Shown in pieces: positions 28,502-36,344 of a DNA stretch of 64,000 nucleotides (the first letter of the stretch is position 1; each line of letters begins with the position of its first letter). The notes beneath the pieces are model-generated. The model did no database searches, had not been told where the DNA came from, and saw only the letters and a list, made by a program, of their open reading frames with translations. The translations under genes were made by a program, and so were the position numbers. The stretch lies in contig NZ_VXKS01000001.1 of the NCBI RefSeq assembly GCF_008711525.1, forward strand, positions 101,523 to 165,522, read 5' to 3'. The stretch comes from Cysteiniphilum sp. JM-1 (GTDB lineage: Bacteria > Pseudomonadota > Gammaproteobacteria > Francisellales > Francisellaceae).

Positions 28502-29698
28502 ATGCAAAAGATAGCTATTATTGGCGGATCAATCGCTGGCAACGCCATGGGATTAGTGTTGTCGCGCTTAGGTTTTGATGTCAGCATATATGAACGCTCA
28601 GGTGCTCAACTTGATGATCGCGGTGTCGGCATATGTATTCCAAAAGACCTACGTAATATGCTAGTACAATGCAATATGTTTGATTCTGATGCCAAATATA
28701 TTGAAATCATTGATCGACAATTTATTGTTAGCGACGCAAAGCGCGATGCCGATGTATTCTGGCAACAGTCTGTAAATGTCATGGCGCACAACTGGTCAGA
28801 AATTTATACGCAATTATATAAGCGCTTACCACAGGGTATTTATCGACAAGATGCAAGTGTGGCGCATATTAAACAAGATCAACACAAAGTCATACTGTCA
28901 CTCACTAATGGGCAAACCGTAGAGACAGATTGGCTTTTTTGTTGTGATGGGGTTAATTCACTTGGTCGCACAACACTTTTCCCTCAATCAAAACTTAACG
29001 AGGCACCTTATATTGCTTGGCGTGGCGTGATTGCAAAAAAACACGTTAGCGAGCCATCACTATTTGATCGACTTAATTATTTTTGCTACGAGTATGGGCA
29101 TGTTGTCACTTACTACATTCCCAAACAAGATGGCAGTGTTGATTTGAATTGGGTTCTCTATCAAAAGGTAAATCAAGCACATAAAAATAAACTGTTAAAC
29201 ACGAATAACAGCAATGAAGTCACAAGCTTAGCAGCACGCGAGCTTCAGCCAATGCACTTTGAAGAGCTAAAGAAATTAGCCAACATGATGCCTGAAGTTT
29301 TTGCCAAAGTGATACTTGATACACCAAAACCTTTTATTCAGAATATCTTTGACACACAAGTCCCCGCACTTAAAAAGGGACGTATTTGCTTATCTGGCGA
29401 TGCTGCATTTATCTCACGACCACATACTGCAAGTGGCGCGACCAAAGCCTTGCAAAGCGCACTTATTTTATTTAAACAATTACAAGAAAATCAGCATGAT
29501 TTAGATCGCGCCACAGAACAGTGGGCAAAAATACAATATGATAATGAGCGCAAATTATATGAGCTTGGCAAAATTTTTGGGCATGCGCTTGTCACTGACA
29601 CCCCCGACTGGCATTTAATGAATCAAGAGAAAATGGATCAATGGTGGATCAACATTATGCAAAATCAACAATGGTATGCCTATGAGGCACAAAAATAA
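28502..29698 (+). CDS. FAD-dependent monooxygenase
   Basis: 398 residues of the p-hydroxybenzoate hydroxylase-like flavoprotein family. The N-terminal Rossmann fold MQKIAIIGGSIAGNAMG binds FAD, an acidic Glu in DVSIYERSG ends the second strand, and the second FAD motif GRICLSGDAAFISRPHTASG is complete. The substrate would be an aromatic or heteroaromatic ring; no specificity residue can be named. I start at ATG 28502, which begins the Rossmann strand; the in-frame TTG at 28481 adds seven residues. It ends 7 bases from the convergent M14-like gene. It stands alone, so a pathway cannot be assigned from neighbours. Confidence 0.85.
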   Translation: MQKIAIIGGSIAGNAMGLVLSRLGFDVSIYERSGAQLDDRGVGICIPKDLRNMLVQCNMFDSDAKYIEIIDRQFIVSDAKRDADVFWQQSVNVMAHNWSEIYTQLYKRLPQGIYRQDASVAHIKQDQHKVILSLTNGQTVETDWLFCCDGVNSLGRTTLFPQSKLNEAPYIAWRGVIAKKHVSEPSLFDRLNYFCYEYGHVVTYYIPKQDGSVDLNWVLYQKVNQAHKNKLLNTNNSNEVTSLAARELQPMHFEELKKLANMMPEVFAKVILDTPKPFIQNIFDTQVPALKKGRICLSGDAAFISRPHTASGATKALQSALILFKQLQENQHDLDRATEQWAKIQYDNERKLYELGKIFGHALVTDTPDWHLMNQEKMDQWWINIMQNQQWYAYEAQK

Positions 29699-29705
29699 TC
29701 CAAGA

Positions 29706-30851
29706 TTAACTCTGCGATTTATTAATAATCACATTCAGCAAATGACTACCTCGTTGTAACGCGCCTTTGCTATGAACACTGATCACAAGTCCAGCAAATG
29801 GGTAACTTATTTCACACTCTTTAGCATCTGCCATTTGCAAACATCGACCTATTATCTGATCTTTCTCAAAGATATCTCCTGGGACAACAAACCACTCATA
29901 TAAGCCACCAGATTGCGCGTAGACTGCTTGGAAAGAACCCTCATCATAAAAGCCAATATGCTTAGCGCACGCTTCTTTGTATGCTTTATTTGCAGCTATT
30001 ACTTGCTGTGTCGCTAGATAGTTTAATATTCGATTAGATTGAATCTGCGCTTTTTTATGCTCAATCAACTCTTCTGAACCCAACTCAAGGGTGAAACTAT
30101 CTACTAATACAGGCTCATTTCTACCTAATTCACTAAATGCCTTCTGCACACTCCACCAAGGATAAAATCCTGCTTCATCTAATGAGCCATTACATTTATT
30201 CTCAATTAATAACACATGCTCAAACCCCAAAGACTCAGCACTATCTTTGGCATATTGCGGACTATACAAATAATCAATCGCTAATGAATCCGTATGTAAA
30301 TCTAAAATAATATCAGCCTGTAATGCCTCTAGTTGCATGGTATAGTTTAACCGTCGCGCACGTGACAACCCAAAGTCATTATTAAGTGCTGCTGTCATTT
30401 GCGCACTAATCTCATTTCGCAGTGCCGTAGCATATTCTGCCTGAGCGCTTTTAAGATGCTCTTTGGCAAATGACTTATAATCTATCTCAGGCTTAAAATA
30501 ATAGCGATTCCAATTGTCACCATTGGTTGCATCAAAACGCCCCTGATGTCCAGCACCAATAAGCATGTCACGCCCAAAGGGGTTACATTGTGGAATCATC
30601 GTAATATCACCTTGCGGTTGTTCTTCATGAAAGTGCTTAAGTAAATTTATAATCACGGCATTACCCTGAATCTCTGAGGCATGCATGCTTGCTTGAATAT
30701 AAACTTTCTTAGCATTGTCATCTTGACCTTTAATCCTATATTTCGCAACTGTGATTGCCTCTCCTGAGGCATTTTGCCCCACTTCAAGCAACGACTTTGT
30801 GATATAACTTCTCATTTCTTTAGTTTCTTTAGTTTCTTTCATTTCTCTCAT
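29706..30851 (-). CDS. M14/AstE-AspA-family zinc amidohydrolase, last gene of the lysine operon
   Basis: 381 residues. The zinc motif HxxE is intact (IQASMHASEIQGNA, around residue 57), followed by NPFGRDM and the third ligand in ILDLHTDS, and a C-terminal Glu in SFTLELGSE. This is the desuccinylase/aspartoacylase clade, with a C-terminal beta domain (YEWFVVPGDIFEKDQIIG). Its ATG overlaps the lysA stop as ATGA. Because the operon contains dapD, which succinylates tetrahydrodipicolinate, but no dapE, a succinyl-DAP desuccinylase role is an attractive inference. Other possibilities are a carboxypeptidase or N-acyl amino acid hydrolase. The first 13 residues are a KETKE-like repeat and MRSYI (30815) may be the real start. 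Confidence 0.78.
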   Translation of the reverse strand: MREMKETKETKEMRSYITKSLLEVGQNASGEAITVAKYRIKGQDDNAKKVYIQASMHASEIQGNAVIINLLKHFHEEQPQGDITMIPQCNPFGRDMLIGAGHQGRFDATNGDNWNRYYFKPEIDYKSFAKEHLKSAQAEYATALRNEISAQMTAALNNDFGLSRARRLNYTMQLEALQADIILDLHTDSLAIDYLYSPQYAKDSAESLGFEHVLLIENKCNGSLDEAGFYPWWSVQKAFSELGRNEPVLVDSFTLELGSEELIEHKKAQIQSNRILNYLATQQVIAANKAYKEACAKHIGFYDEGSFQAVYAQSGGLYEWFVVPGDIFEKDQIIGRCLQMADAKECEISYPFAGLVISVHSKGALQRGSHLLNVIINKSQS

Positions 30852-32056
30852 TTAAGCCAGACTCCCGCTGCTTCAGCTTTTCTTAGTATCTTAATTTGCC
30901 CTTTATTATATGTCACCTCCGCTGGCAGCGTATGACACAAAAAAAATGGCATGCTCTCAGTAAAGCCATAAGCACCGGTATAGTGAAAGATAATATGATC
31001 TTGTGCCTTAGTATCACTTGGCAGTTGCACTTCCCCTAAATAATCCAAACTAGTACATAACGCACCATGCAAATGCATCTTAGATAGAGTAGTACTACTT
31101 TCTCTTAGAAGACTCACAGGAAATGCCTGTGATGTCAGTGTTGGGCGCATTAGATGTTGACTGCCACCTTCTAATATTAACATGTCACGCTCATAAACTG
31201 ATTTGCGATCAACTACTTTAGTAACATAAACTCCACACTTGGCAACGGCATAGCGCCCAAGCTCTAGCCAAATATCTGTTTGTGGATAATGGCTTTTAAG
31301 TTTTAGAATCAATGCGTTAATTTCAGCTAAGCCTAGCTCTTGTCCTTTATGTTGATAATCAACCCCTAAACCACCACCTAAATCTAATACACGCAAATCA
31401 ATATGCATGGTCTCTGCCAATTCATGTAATGTATGAGCAATCGTAAACCAGATTCTCTCAAGCTTGTCTATACAGAGGATATTACCCCATTGAAAACAAT
31501 GAAAACCTAAGATATTAAGATATGGGCAATCAAGATCATTGTTCTTTGAATAAGTCACCCAGTCATTGGGTGACAAGCCAAATGGTGTGACACACTCACC
31601 ACCTAAGACATTTTTTTCTCCATCATGCCATTGCAATTGCACGCGTAGCAACACATCAATATAAACTTGCTTTTGATTGGCAATACTTTGCACATCTTGC
31701 AATTGTTGCGTACTTTCAATGACAAACCGTCTGACACCTTGATCAATAAAATAGCCTAACTGTTCATACGACTTAGCGGGTCCTGTGTGCAAGATATTTT
31801 GAGGATTAACACCTTGCTTTAGCACCTGATCAAGCTCACCAATACTTGCCACATCAAAGCGCATTCCCTCATCATCTAAAGTGCTAATAATTGCTGATAA
31901 AGGATTGGCTTTAAGGGCATACCAAAGGGTTACGGGTAATGTTTGTAACGTTTTTATATGGGATTGTAAAACATCTAGATCATAGAAAAAAAAGGGTGCA
32001 TCAATCTCTTTAGCTAAATCAACTAATGCTTGATGGTGGTGTAAGGTATCAACCAT
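30848..32056 (-). CDS. lysA: Diaminopimelate decarboxylase-like PLP enzyme
   Basis: 402 residues of fold-type III (alanine racemase-like barrel) PLP decarboxylases. PLP Lys49 is in TLWYALKANPL; the glycine loop is LDLGGGLGVDY, the substrate-associated ELGRYAVAKCG, catalytic Cys334 in ALCTSLDYLG, and YTGAYGF near residue 360. Where canonical LysA has a HIGSQ phosphate-binding loop, this protein has GFHCFQWGN (His186), as in several siderophore-type decarboxylases. Operon position, overlapping the dapD stop as TAATG and downstream of a lysine riboswitch, makes LysA (meso-DAP to lysine) the best reading. GGAGG precedes the start. Function is inferred from context more than from active-site identity. 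Confidence 0.78.
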   Translation of the reverse strand: MVDTLHHHQALVDLAKEIDAPFFFYDLDVLQSHIKTLQTLPVTLWYALKANPLSAIISTLDDEGMRFDVASIGELDQVLKQGVNPQNILHTGPAKSYEQLGYFIDQGVRRFVIESTQQLQDVQSIANQKQVYIDVLLRVQLQWHDGEKNVLGGECVTPFGLSPNDWVTYSKNNDLDCPYLNILGFHCFQWGNILCIDKLERIWFTIAHTLHELAETMHIDLRVLDLGGGLGVDYQHKGQELGLAEINALILKLKSHYPQTDIWLELGRYAVAKCGVYVTKVVDRKSVYERDMLILEGGSQHLMRPTLTSQAFPVSLLRESSTTLSKMHLHGALCTSLDYLGEVQLPSDTKAQDHIIFHYTGAYGFTESMPFFLCHTLPAEVTYNKGQIKILRKAEAAGVWLK

Positions 32057-32808
32057 TAACGCAATGCCTCCTCCAAACTAAGCGCATGATCACTTTTATC
32101 ATCACGATATTTAACAATAATGGGGCATGCTGCTTGTAAGCCTTGAGTCTTTGCCCAACCTTGCGTCAACGGTCTTGTGCCTGGTACGACAACAGCATCT
32201 TCTGGAATGGCCTCACCTTTGTCAAGAATACGCTCATTAACGCAATCATACACGCTAACGCCACGTGACAACACTACAGATGGCGCAATAACCGCACGTC
32301 TTTTAACAACAATTCCTTCAACAATGACAGCTCCCGCACCAACAAACACATGGTCTTCAATCACGACAGGATTCATACCGATTGGTTCAAGTACACCGCC
32401 GATTTGCACACCTGCTGATAAGTGAACATGCTTACCAATCTGCGCACAAGAACCCACTAGTGCATGGCTATCAATCATTGTACCCTCATCAACATACGCA
32501 CCGGTGTTAACATATGCCGGTGGCATAATGATTACCGATGGCGCAATATAAGCACCAGTTCTTACAGCTGAGCCGCCTGGCACCATACGCACGCCATCGG
32601 CAACGGTAAAACGTCTTGGGACTAAGTTATGCTTATCGACAAAGCCTTGGTAACTTTCAGTAAAATCGGTATTTTGACCCGCTTTAAATGCCGCTAAAAT
32701 TGCTTCTTTAACCGCAATGTTCGCTTGCCATTGACCATTTTCTTGGCGCTCTGCTGAACGTAGTTTACCTGTTTGTAAATCTTGTAGGGTTTTCTCCCAA
32801 CTCATCAT
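32056..32808 (-). CDS. dapD: 2,3,4,5-Tetrahydropyridine-2,6-dicarboxylate N-succinyltransferase
   Basis: DapD succinylates tetrahydrodipicolinate with succinyl-CoA, committing the operon to the succinylase branch of DAP/lysine synthesis. 250 residues (typical family ~270). An N-terminal helical part is followed by a left-handed beta-helix made of hexapeptide repeats from about residue 85 to 190, including YIAPSVIIMPPAYVNTGAYV, the conserved GTMIDSHALVGSCAQIG, and GGVLEP. The start ATG-ATG at 32808 follows AAGGAG. The gene is separated from dapA by 237 bases containing an inverted repeat and a REPIN-like element, so an internal promoter is possible, and it is coupled to lysA downstream. Confidence 0.95.
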   Translation of the reverse strand: MMSWEKTLQDLQTGKLRSAERQENGQWQANIAVKEAILAAFKAGQNTDFTESYQGFVDKHNLVPRRFTVADGVRMVPGGSAVRTGAYIAPSVIIMPPAYVNTGAYVDEGTMIDSHALVGSCAQIGKHVHLSAGVQIGGVLEPIGMNPVVIEDHVFVGAGAVIVEGIVVKRRAVIAPSVVLSRGVSVYDCVNERILDKGEAIPEDAVVVPGTRPLTQGWAKTQGLQAACPIIVKYRDDKSDHALSLEEALR

Positions 32809-32834
32809 TTATACTCCTTTTATATTTATTTGCT

Positions 32835-32868
32835 GGAGTTACAGACTTTTTCTAAAGTGCGTAACTCC
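32835..32868. repeat. Hairpin between dapD and dapA
   Basis: GGAGTTAC (32835-32842) and GTAACTCC (32861-32868) can pair as an 8-bp stem with an 18-base loop. No T-run follows on the operon strand, so it is more likely an mRNA processing or stability structure than a terminator. Confidence 0.45.
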
Positions 32869-32903
32869 GGTTATTTATTCAGGTTAAGACTAAATGTTCA
32901 CCT

Positions 32904-33027
32904 ATAAGTGCTCGCCGTACCCTGAGCGTAAGTCGAAGGGTAAGCTTGGGAAAATCACACTTCATAGAGGCTTCGACTTACGCTCAGCCAACGCTTACAA
33001 AATTAAAGTGGGCAGGAATATGGTCAT
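32904..33027. repeat. REPIN-like inverted repeat, copy 2
   Basis: Near-identical to 7800-7922: the same CTGAGCGTAAGTCGAAG/CTTCGACTTACGCTCAG arms, the same GTAAGC/GCTTAC outer pair and the same flanks (AAGTGCTC...; GTGGGCAG). It lies inside the lysine operon between dapA and dapD, where it could act as an RNA stem-loop separating the two halves of the transcript. Confidence 0.8.
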
Positions 33028-33045
33028 AGCCTTTATTCATTACAT

Positions 33046-33942
33046 TTAACTGACACAGATATGCTCATAATAGCTTTGAATCTCGGCATCGGCTTGTTGC
33101 AAACGCTCAATACTTGTTAGCTCTTGAGCAATCAATGGTAAGCGCAAAGTATCACTATCAATAACACCCATATGTGCAAGCCATGCCTTTGCCGGAATTG
33201 GGTTTGCCACACTAAAGCACGCAGCAGTTGCATTTTGCCACAAACGGCTTAAGGCTTCATCCGCATCAAAGCGTAACGAAGTTTCAACATAGGCTTTGGC
33301 TTCTTTTGGCCATAAATTGGAAACCACTGACACCAAGCCTTTTCCACCGACTTTGGCAAGCTCAGGCATCATCGCATCCTCACCACTGTATACATTAACG
33401 TGAGGCGCTATTTGTACATAACACTTAAAGCGCGAGATATCACCCGAAGCTTCCTTCAATGCCCACAAATTCGGATGATCCTTAAGTGCAGAAAAAGCAT
33501 CAAAACAAAGATTCACCCCCGTTCTTGATGGCACGTTATATAGCATACATGGCTTTTTTGCTCTGTCTAATAATGCACTAAACCAAGCAATTTGCCCCTG
33601 AGTGCCAGGCTTGGCATAAATTGGCGTGACCATCAAAAAGCCATCAACTGCTTGAGCGTTACAAAATTCAACCCACTTAAGCTGCTCGGTTAATTGATAA
33701 CCGCCCACACCAACAAGTAAGGGGACTTTAAGTCCTAAGCCACAGGCAAATCTCACTACTTGACATTGCTCTTCATAACTCAATGCTAAAGCTTCACCCG
33801 TGCTACCTAGAATCAACACACCACAATCAGCAGCTTCTTGTTTGCGTAGCAGTCGCTCAAAACTTACCAGATCAATCTCACCACCTTCAAACATTGGTGT
33901 AACCACTGCTGTGTAGGTATTGTTGTTAATATTTATTGCCAT
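33046..33942 (-). CDS. dapA: 4-Hydroxy-tetrahydrodipicolinate synthase
   Basis: DapA condenses pyruvate with aspartate semialdehyde, the first committed step of DAP synthesis. 298 residues, (beta/alpha)8 barrel. GSTGEALALSYEEQ is the classic substrate-binding motif, YNVPSRTG carries Tyr135 and the Schiff-base Lys163 lies in WALKEASGD; the catalytic residues are thus all present. Its ATG lies inside the end of dapB (10-base overlap), with AGAGGTG as ribosome site. The DapA feedback site for lysine cannot be read reliably. It belongs to the lysC-dapB-dapA half of the operon. Confidence 0.96.
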   Translation of the reverse strand: MAININNNTYTAVVTPMFEGGEIDLVSFERLLRKQEAADCGVLILGSTGEALALSYEEQCQVVRFACGLGLKVPLLVGVGGYQLTEQLKWVEFCNAQAVDGFLMVTPIYAKPGTQGQIAWFSALLDRAKKPCMLYNVPSRTGVNLCFDAFSALKDHPNLWALKEASGDISRFKCYVQIAPHVNVYSGEDAMMPELAKVGGKGLVSVVSNLWPKEAKAYVETSLRFDADEALSRLWQNATAACFSVANPIPAKAWLAHMGVIDSDTLRLPLIAQELTSIERLQQADAEIQSYYEHICVS

Positions 33943-34607
33943 GACACACCTCTTACTAATTCATCAAACTGGTAAAAACCAGCATTTAACTTATTTTCAC
34001 ACACAAAGCGCGCGCTCCATACGGCACCCTCAGCAAAAAGCTTGCGATCATGCGCCACATGCTTTAATTCAATGGTTTCATAAGGGTTTTCCACCCTTAA
34101 TACATGCTCACCCTTTACATCTTCTTTACGAATAGACTCAATAGGGCATTCTTTCACATTAAGCCATGATTGCCATGACACGGCAGTGCCACTTGGGGCA
34201 TCAAGCTTTTGTGTGTGATGTGTTTCTGTTAAGTGAAAATGACTATTTGTCACTAGGTTTTGCAGATTACCTAAGGTGTTTAGCATCTCTTTTATCAGCG
34301 CCATCGACAAACTAAAATTATTCGCTATAACCCAGATTTGTCCTGATTGCCTGATGCGCTGTATCAACGTTTCATCATAATGAAATCCTGTGGTACCGCA
34401 AACAACAGATACCTTGCTTTGTAAAAGCACGGGCAATATTTGCCTTAAAACATTAGCGCTAACAAAAATAATTGCTACTGTTGCCTTATTGAGTTTCTCC
34501 ACAGTCACTAAATTTTGTGAGTCAAATACATCACTTATCTCATCTTCTTTTAAAAGATCAAGTACGGCTTTACCGGTTTTACCTCGACCGATTATTGCTA
34601 CCTTCAT
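33933..34607 (-). CDS. dapB: 4-Hydroxy-tetrahydrodipicolinate reductase
   Basis: DapB reduces the dapA product with NAD(P)H. 224 residues, shorter than the common ~265-270. The N-terminal Rossmann segment MKVAIIGRGKTGKAV binds the coenzyme, CGTTGF is the conserved mid-loop, and TETHHTQKLDAPSGTA is the diagnostic catalytic motif (two His, Lys, and DAPSGTA). The reduction in length is in the N-terminal domain. I start at ATG 34607, which overlaps the lysC stop as ATGA and has AAGGAG at about 8 bases; a GTG at 34616 would add three residues. Confidence 0.94.
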   Translation of the reverse strand: MKVAIIGRGKTGKAVLDLLKEDEISDVFDSQNLVTVEKLNKATVAIIFVSANVLRQILPVLLQSKVSVVCGTTGFHYDETLIQRIRQSGQIWVIANNFSLSMALIKEMLNTLGNLQNLVTNSHFHLTETHHTQKLDAPSGTAVSWQSWLNVKECPIESIRKEDVKGEHVLRVENPYETIELKHVAHDRKLFAEGAVWSARFVCENKLNAGFYQFDELVRGVSWQ

Positions 34608-35998
34608 CGCACACACTCCTTAGTTGATTCACTAAAGAGAGACATATAAATCTCCATCATCACACCCTTTGCATCTTCTGCTGCTACTAACAGGCAAATA
34701 TTATGCCCGCTTGCGCCGTGGCTGAAAAGGCGAACATTATAACTTTCAAGAGCGGCAAAGAGTTTAGCACTTACTCCTTTGTGCTGATGTAATCGATTAC
34801 CCACCACTGCAATGAGGGACAAATTATGCTCAACACTAATCTCAAGATTACCAATGGATTGCAGCTCATCTAATAGTGCTTCGGTTAATAGGCTTTCACC
34901 GATTGACTGGCTACCTATATGATCCAAGGTTAAAGCAATACTTACTTCACTTGTCGTTACTAAATCAACCGATATATTGTGTTTGGCTAAAATACTAAAT
35001 ACTTTGGCTAAAAAACCTTGCGCATGAAACATGTCAAAACTTTTGAGCGTCATTAAAAGCTGGTTTTTACGCTCAGCAATCGCGCGAATTTGCGGAGGCT
35101 CCTTTAAGCTATTGGCCTTAGCAGTAATCCAAGTGCCGCCCATTTTAGGTGAAAACGTAGAGCCTACAAATACATCAATATTGCTACTTATTGCCGGCCA
35201 TAAGGTTGCCGGATGTAAAACTTTAGCACCAAAGGTAGCAAGCTCAGCCGCCTCATTAAAGCTTAAACTCTCAATCGCTCGCGCTTGTGGAATAGTGCGT
35301 GGATCAGCTTCATAAATACCTGCAACATCCGTCCAGATTTTAACTGATTTTGCTTGCAAAGCTTGTGCCAAAAGAGCAGCACTATAGTCGCTTCCACCTC
35401 GACCTAAGGTCGTTGTTTTACCCTTTGAATCCATGCCAATAAAACCCTCACAGATGAGCACTTGATCAGCAAGTAGCAATGGCAACATATGAATCGTTAC
35501 TTGCGCTTTAATCTCATCTAGATTGGGCTTTGCTTGAGAGAAATTACTATTGGTCTTCATCACGGTTTGCACATTAAAATACTGCGCATTAATCTTATTC
35601 TGTCTAAAGATTGCCGCGACAAGTTGCGCTGAGATCCGCTCACCGAATGATAATATCTCATCACTTAGCTCTTTGGTATTAAGGCGCACACTCATTTGCG
35701 CCAAAAACACAAGATCATCTACTCGCTGCTGTATGTCGCTGTGTAAATGAGCACAATCAATCGCCTCAATAATTGGCGATAGTATGGTCTTAATATCATC
35801 AACAATACCTGAAATCTCATGCACAGACTTTACATGATGCGCCAACTTTACCAAGAGATTGGTTATCCCTGATTGTGCACTGACGACAACAACACGCACA
35901 CTTGGCGAAGATTTAATAATTTCTGCGCATTGGCAGATCGCGTTTAGATTAGCGACACTTGTGCCTCCAAACTTCGCGACGACAAAAGGGTTTTGCAT
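34604..35998 (-). CDS. lysC: Aspartate kinase, lysine-pathway type
   Basis: 464 residues. The N-terminal amino-acid kinase fold begins VAKFGGTSVANL (ATP/aspartate site), with GRGGSDYSAALLAQAL and TDVAGIYEADPRTIP as further conserved kinase segments. Residues ~310-464 hold two ACT-like regulatory domains (AKVFSILAKHNISVDLVTTSE ...), where lysine feedback would act. No homoserine dehydrogenase domain is fused. It is the first gene of the operon, 74 bases downstream of the lysine riboswitch aptamer, with GGAG 8 bases before the ATG. Control is therefore likely both allosteric and by riboswitch. Confidence 0.95.
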   Translation of the reverse strand: MQNPFVVAKFGGTSVANLNAICQCAEIIKSSPSVRVVVVSAQSGITNLLVKLAHHVKSVHEISGIVDDIKTILSPIIEAIDCAHLHSDIQQRVDDLVFLAQMSVRLNTKELSDEILSFGERISAQLVAAIFRQNKINAQYFNVQTVMKTNSNFSQAKPNLDEIKAQVTIHMLPLLLADQVLICEGFIGMDSKGKTTTLGRGGSDYSAALLAQALQAKSVKIWTDVAGIYEADPRTIPQARAIESLSFNEAAELATFGAKVLHPATLWPAISSNIDVFVGSTFSPKMGGTWITAKANSLKEPPQIRAIAERKNQLLMTLKSFDMFHAQGFLAKVFSILAKHNISVDLVTTSEVSIALTLDHIGSQSIGESLLTEALLDELQSIGNLEISVEHNLSLIAVVGNRLHQHKGVSAKLFAALESYNVRLFSHGASGHNICLLVAAEDAKGVMMEIYMSLFSESTKECVR

Positions 35999-36013
35999 AA
36001 AGCTTCTCCATTT

Positions 36014-36025
36014 ATCGACACGGGG
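36014..36025 (-). promoter_or_regulatory. Possible expression-platform strand of the lysine riboswitch
   Basis: Minus-strand ACCCCGTGTC can pair with aptamer 3' strand GACGTGGGG (36086-36094), giving a 9-bp alternative helix (two G-U) just upstream of the lysC ribosome site. No T-run follows, so translational rather than terminational control is suggested. This is inference from complementarity. Confidence 0.35.
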
Positions 36026-36071
36026 TTACGGCTTTTGCAAAATTTGACTCATGTGTTTGACAAAAATACAA

Positions 36072-36243
36072 ATACAACCGAAGCGCCCCACGTCTTTGTT
36101 GACGTGACAGTCCTGCTGCCTTTTAGCAGCAGACCCAAGTAATTCAGCCATAACACATCATTACTTTCGGCGCTTACTCTATTGCTGTTGATCGCTAGAT
36201 GTTATGATCTTCACAAAAGCGCTATAGCTTGCGCACCTCTTCT
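36072..36243 (-). promoter_or_regulatory. Lysine riboswitch (L box) upstream of lysC
   Basis: Read on the minus strand, the leader contains in order AAGAGGTGCGC, then GAGTAAGCGCCGAA, GGCTGAA, ACTTGGGTCTG, GGACTGTCACG and GGGGCGCTTCGG. The AGAGGTGCG, GCGCCGAA and CTGTCA blocks match the conserved core of the lysine aptamer, arranged as five helices around the ligand pocket. It lies between the promoter at 36305 and lysC, so it should repress the whole lysine operon when lysine is plentiful. Confidence 0.9.
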
Positions 36244-36304
36244 TTTATTTTAAAATTTTTTAAATTCTTTAAATTTATTTTTATCGCGGTAACGCGACTT
36301 TTTT

Positions 36305-36334
36305 ACTATAACGTTTGCCTTTTATCGCTGTCAA
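36305..36334 (-). promoter_or_regulatory. Sigma-70 promoter of the lysine operon
   Basis: Minus-strand TTGACA (36329-36334), an 18-base spacer and TATAGT (36305-36310) give a near-consensus promoter about 60 bases upstream of the riboswitch aptamer, inside the gap after the glycosyltransferase gene. A GC-rich hairpin (TCGCGTTACCGCGA) follows in the leader. Confidence 0.75.
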
Positions 36335-36344
36335 AACTTTTATG

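Noticed and set aside
36281..36302. Hairpin TCGCG/CGCGA with a T-run as terminator of a plus-strand gene
   Set aside because: No plus-strand gene ends here; the T-run faces the wrong way for the minus-strand lysine transcript.
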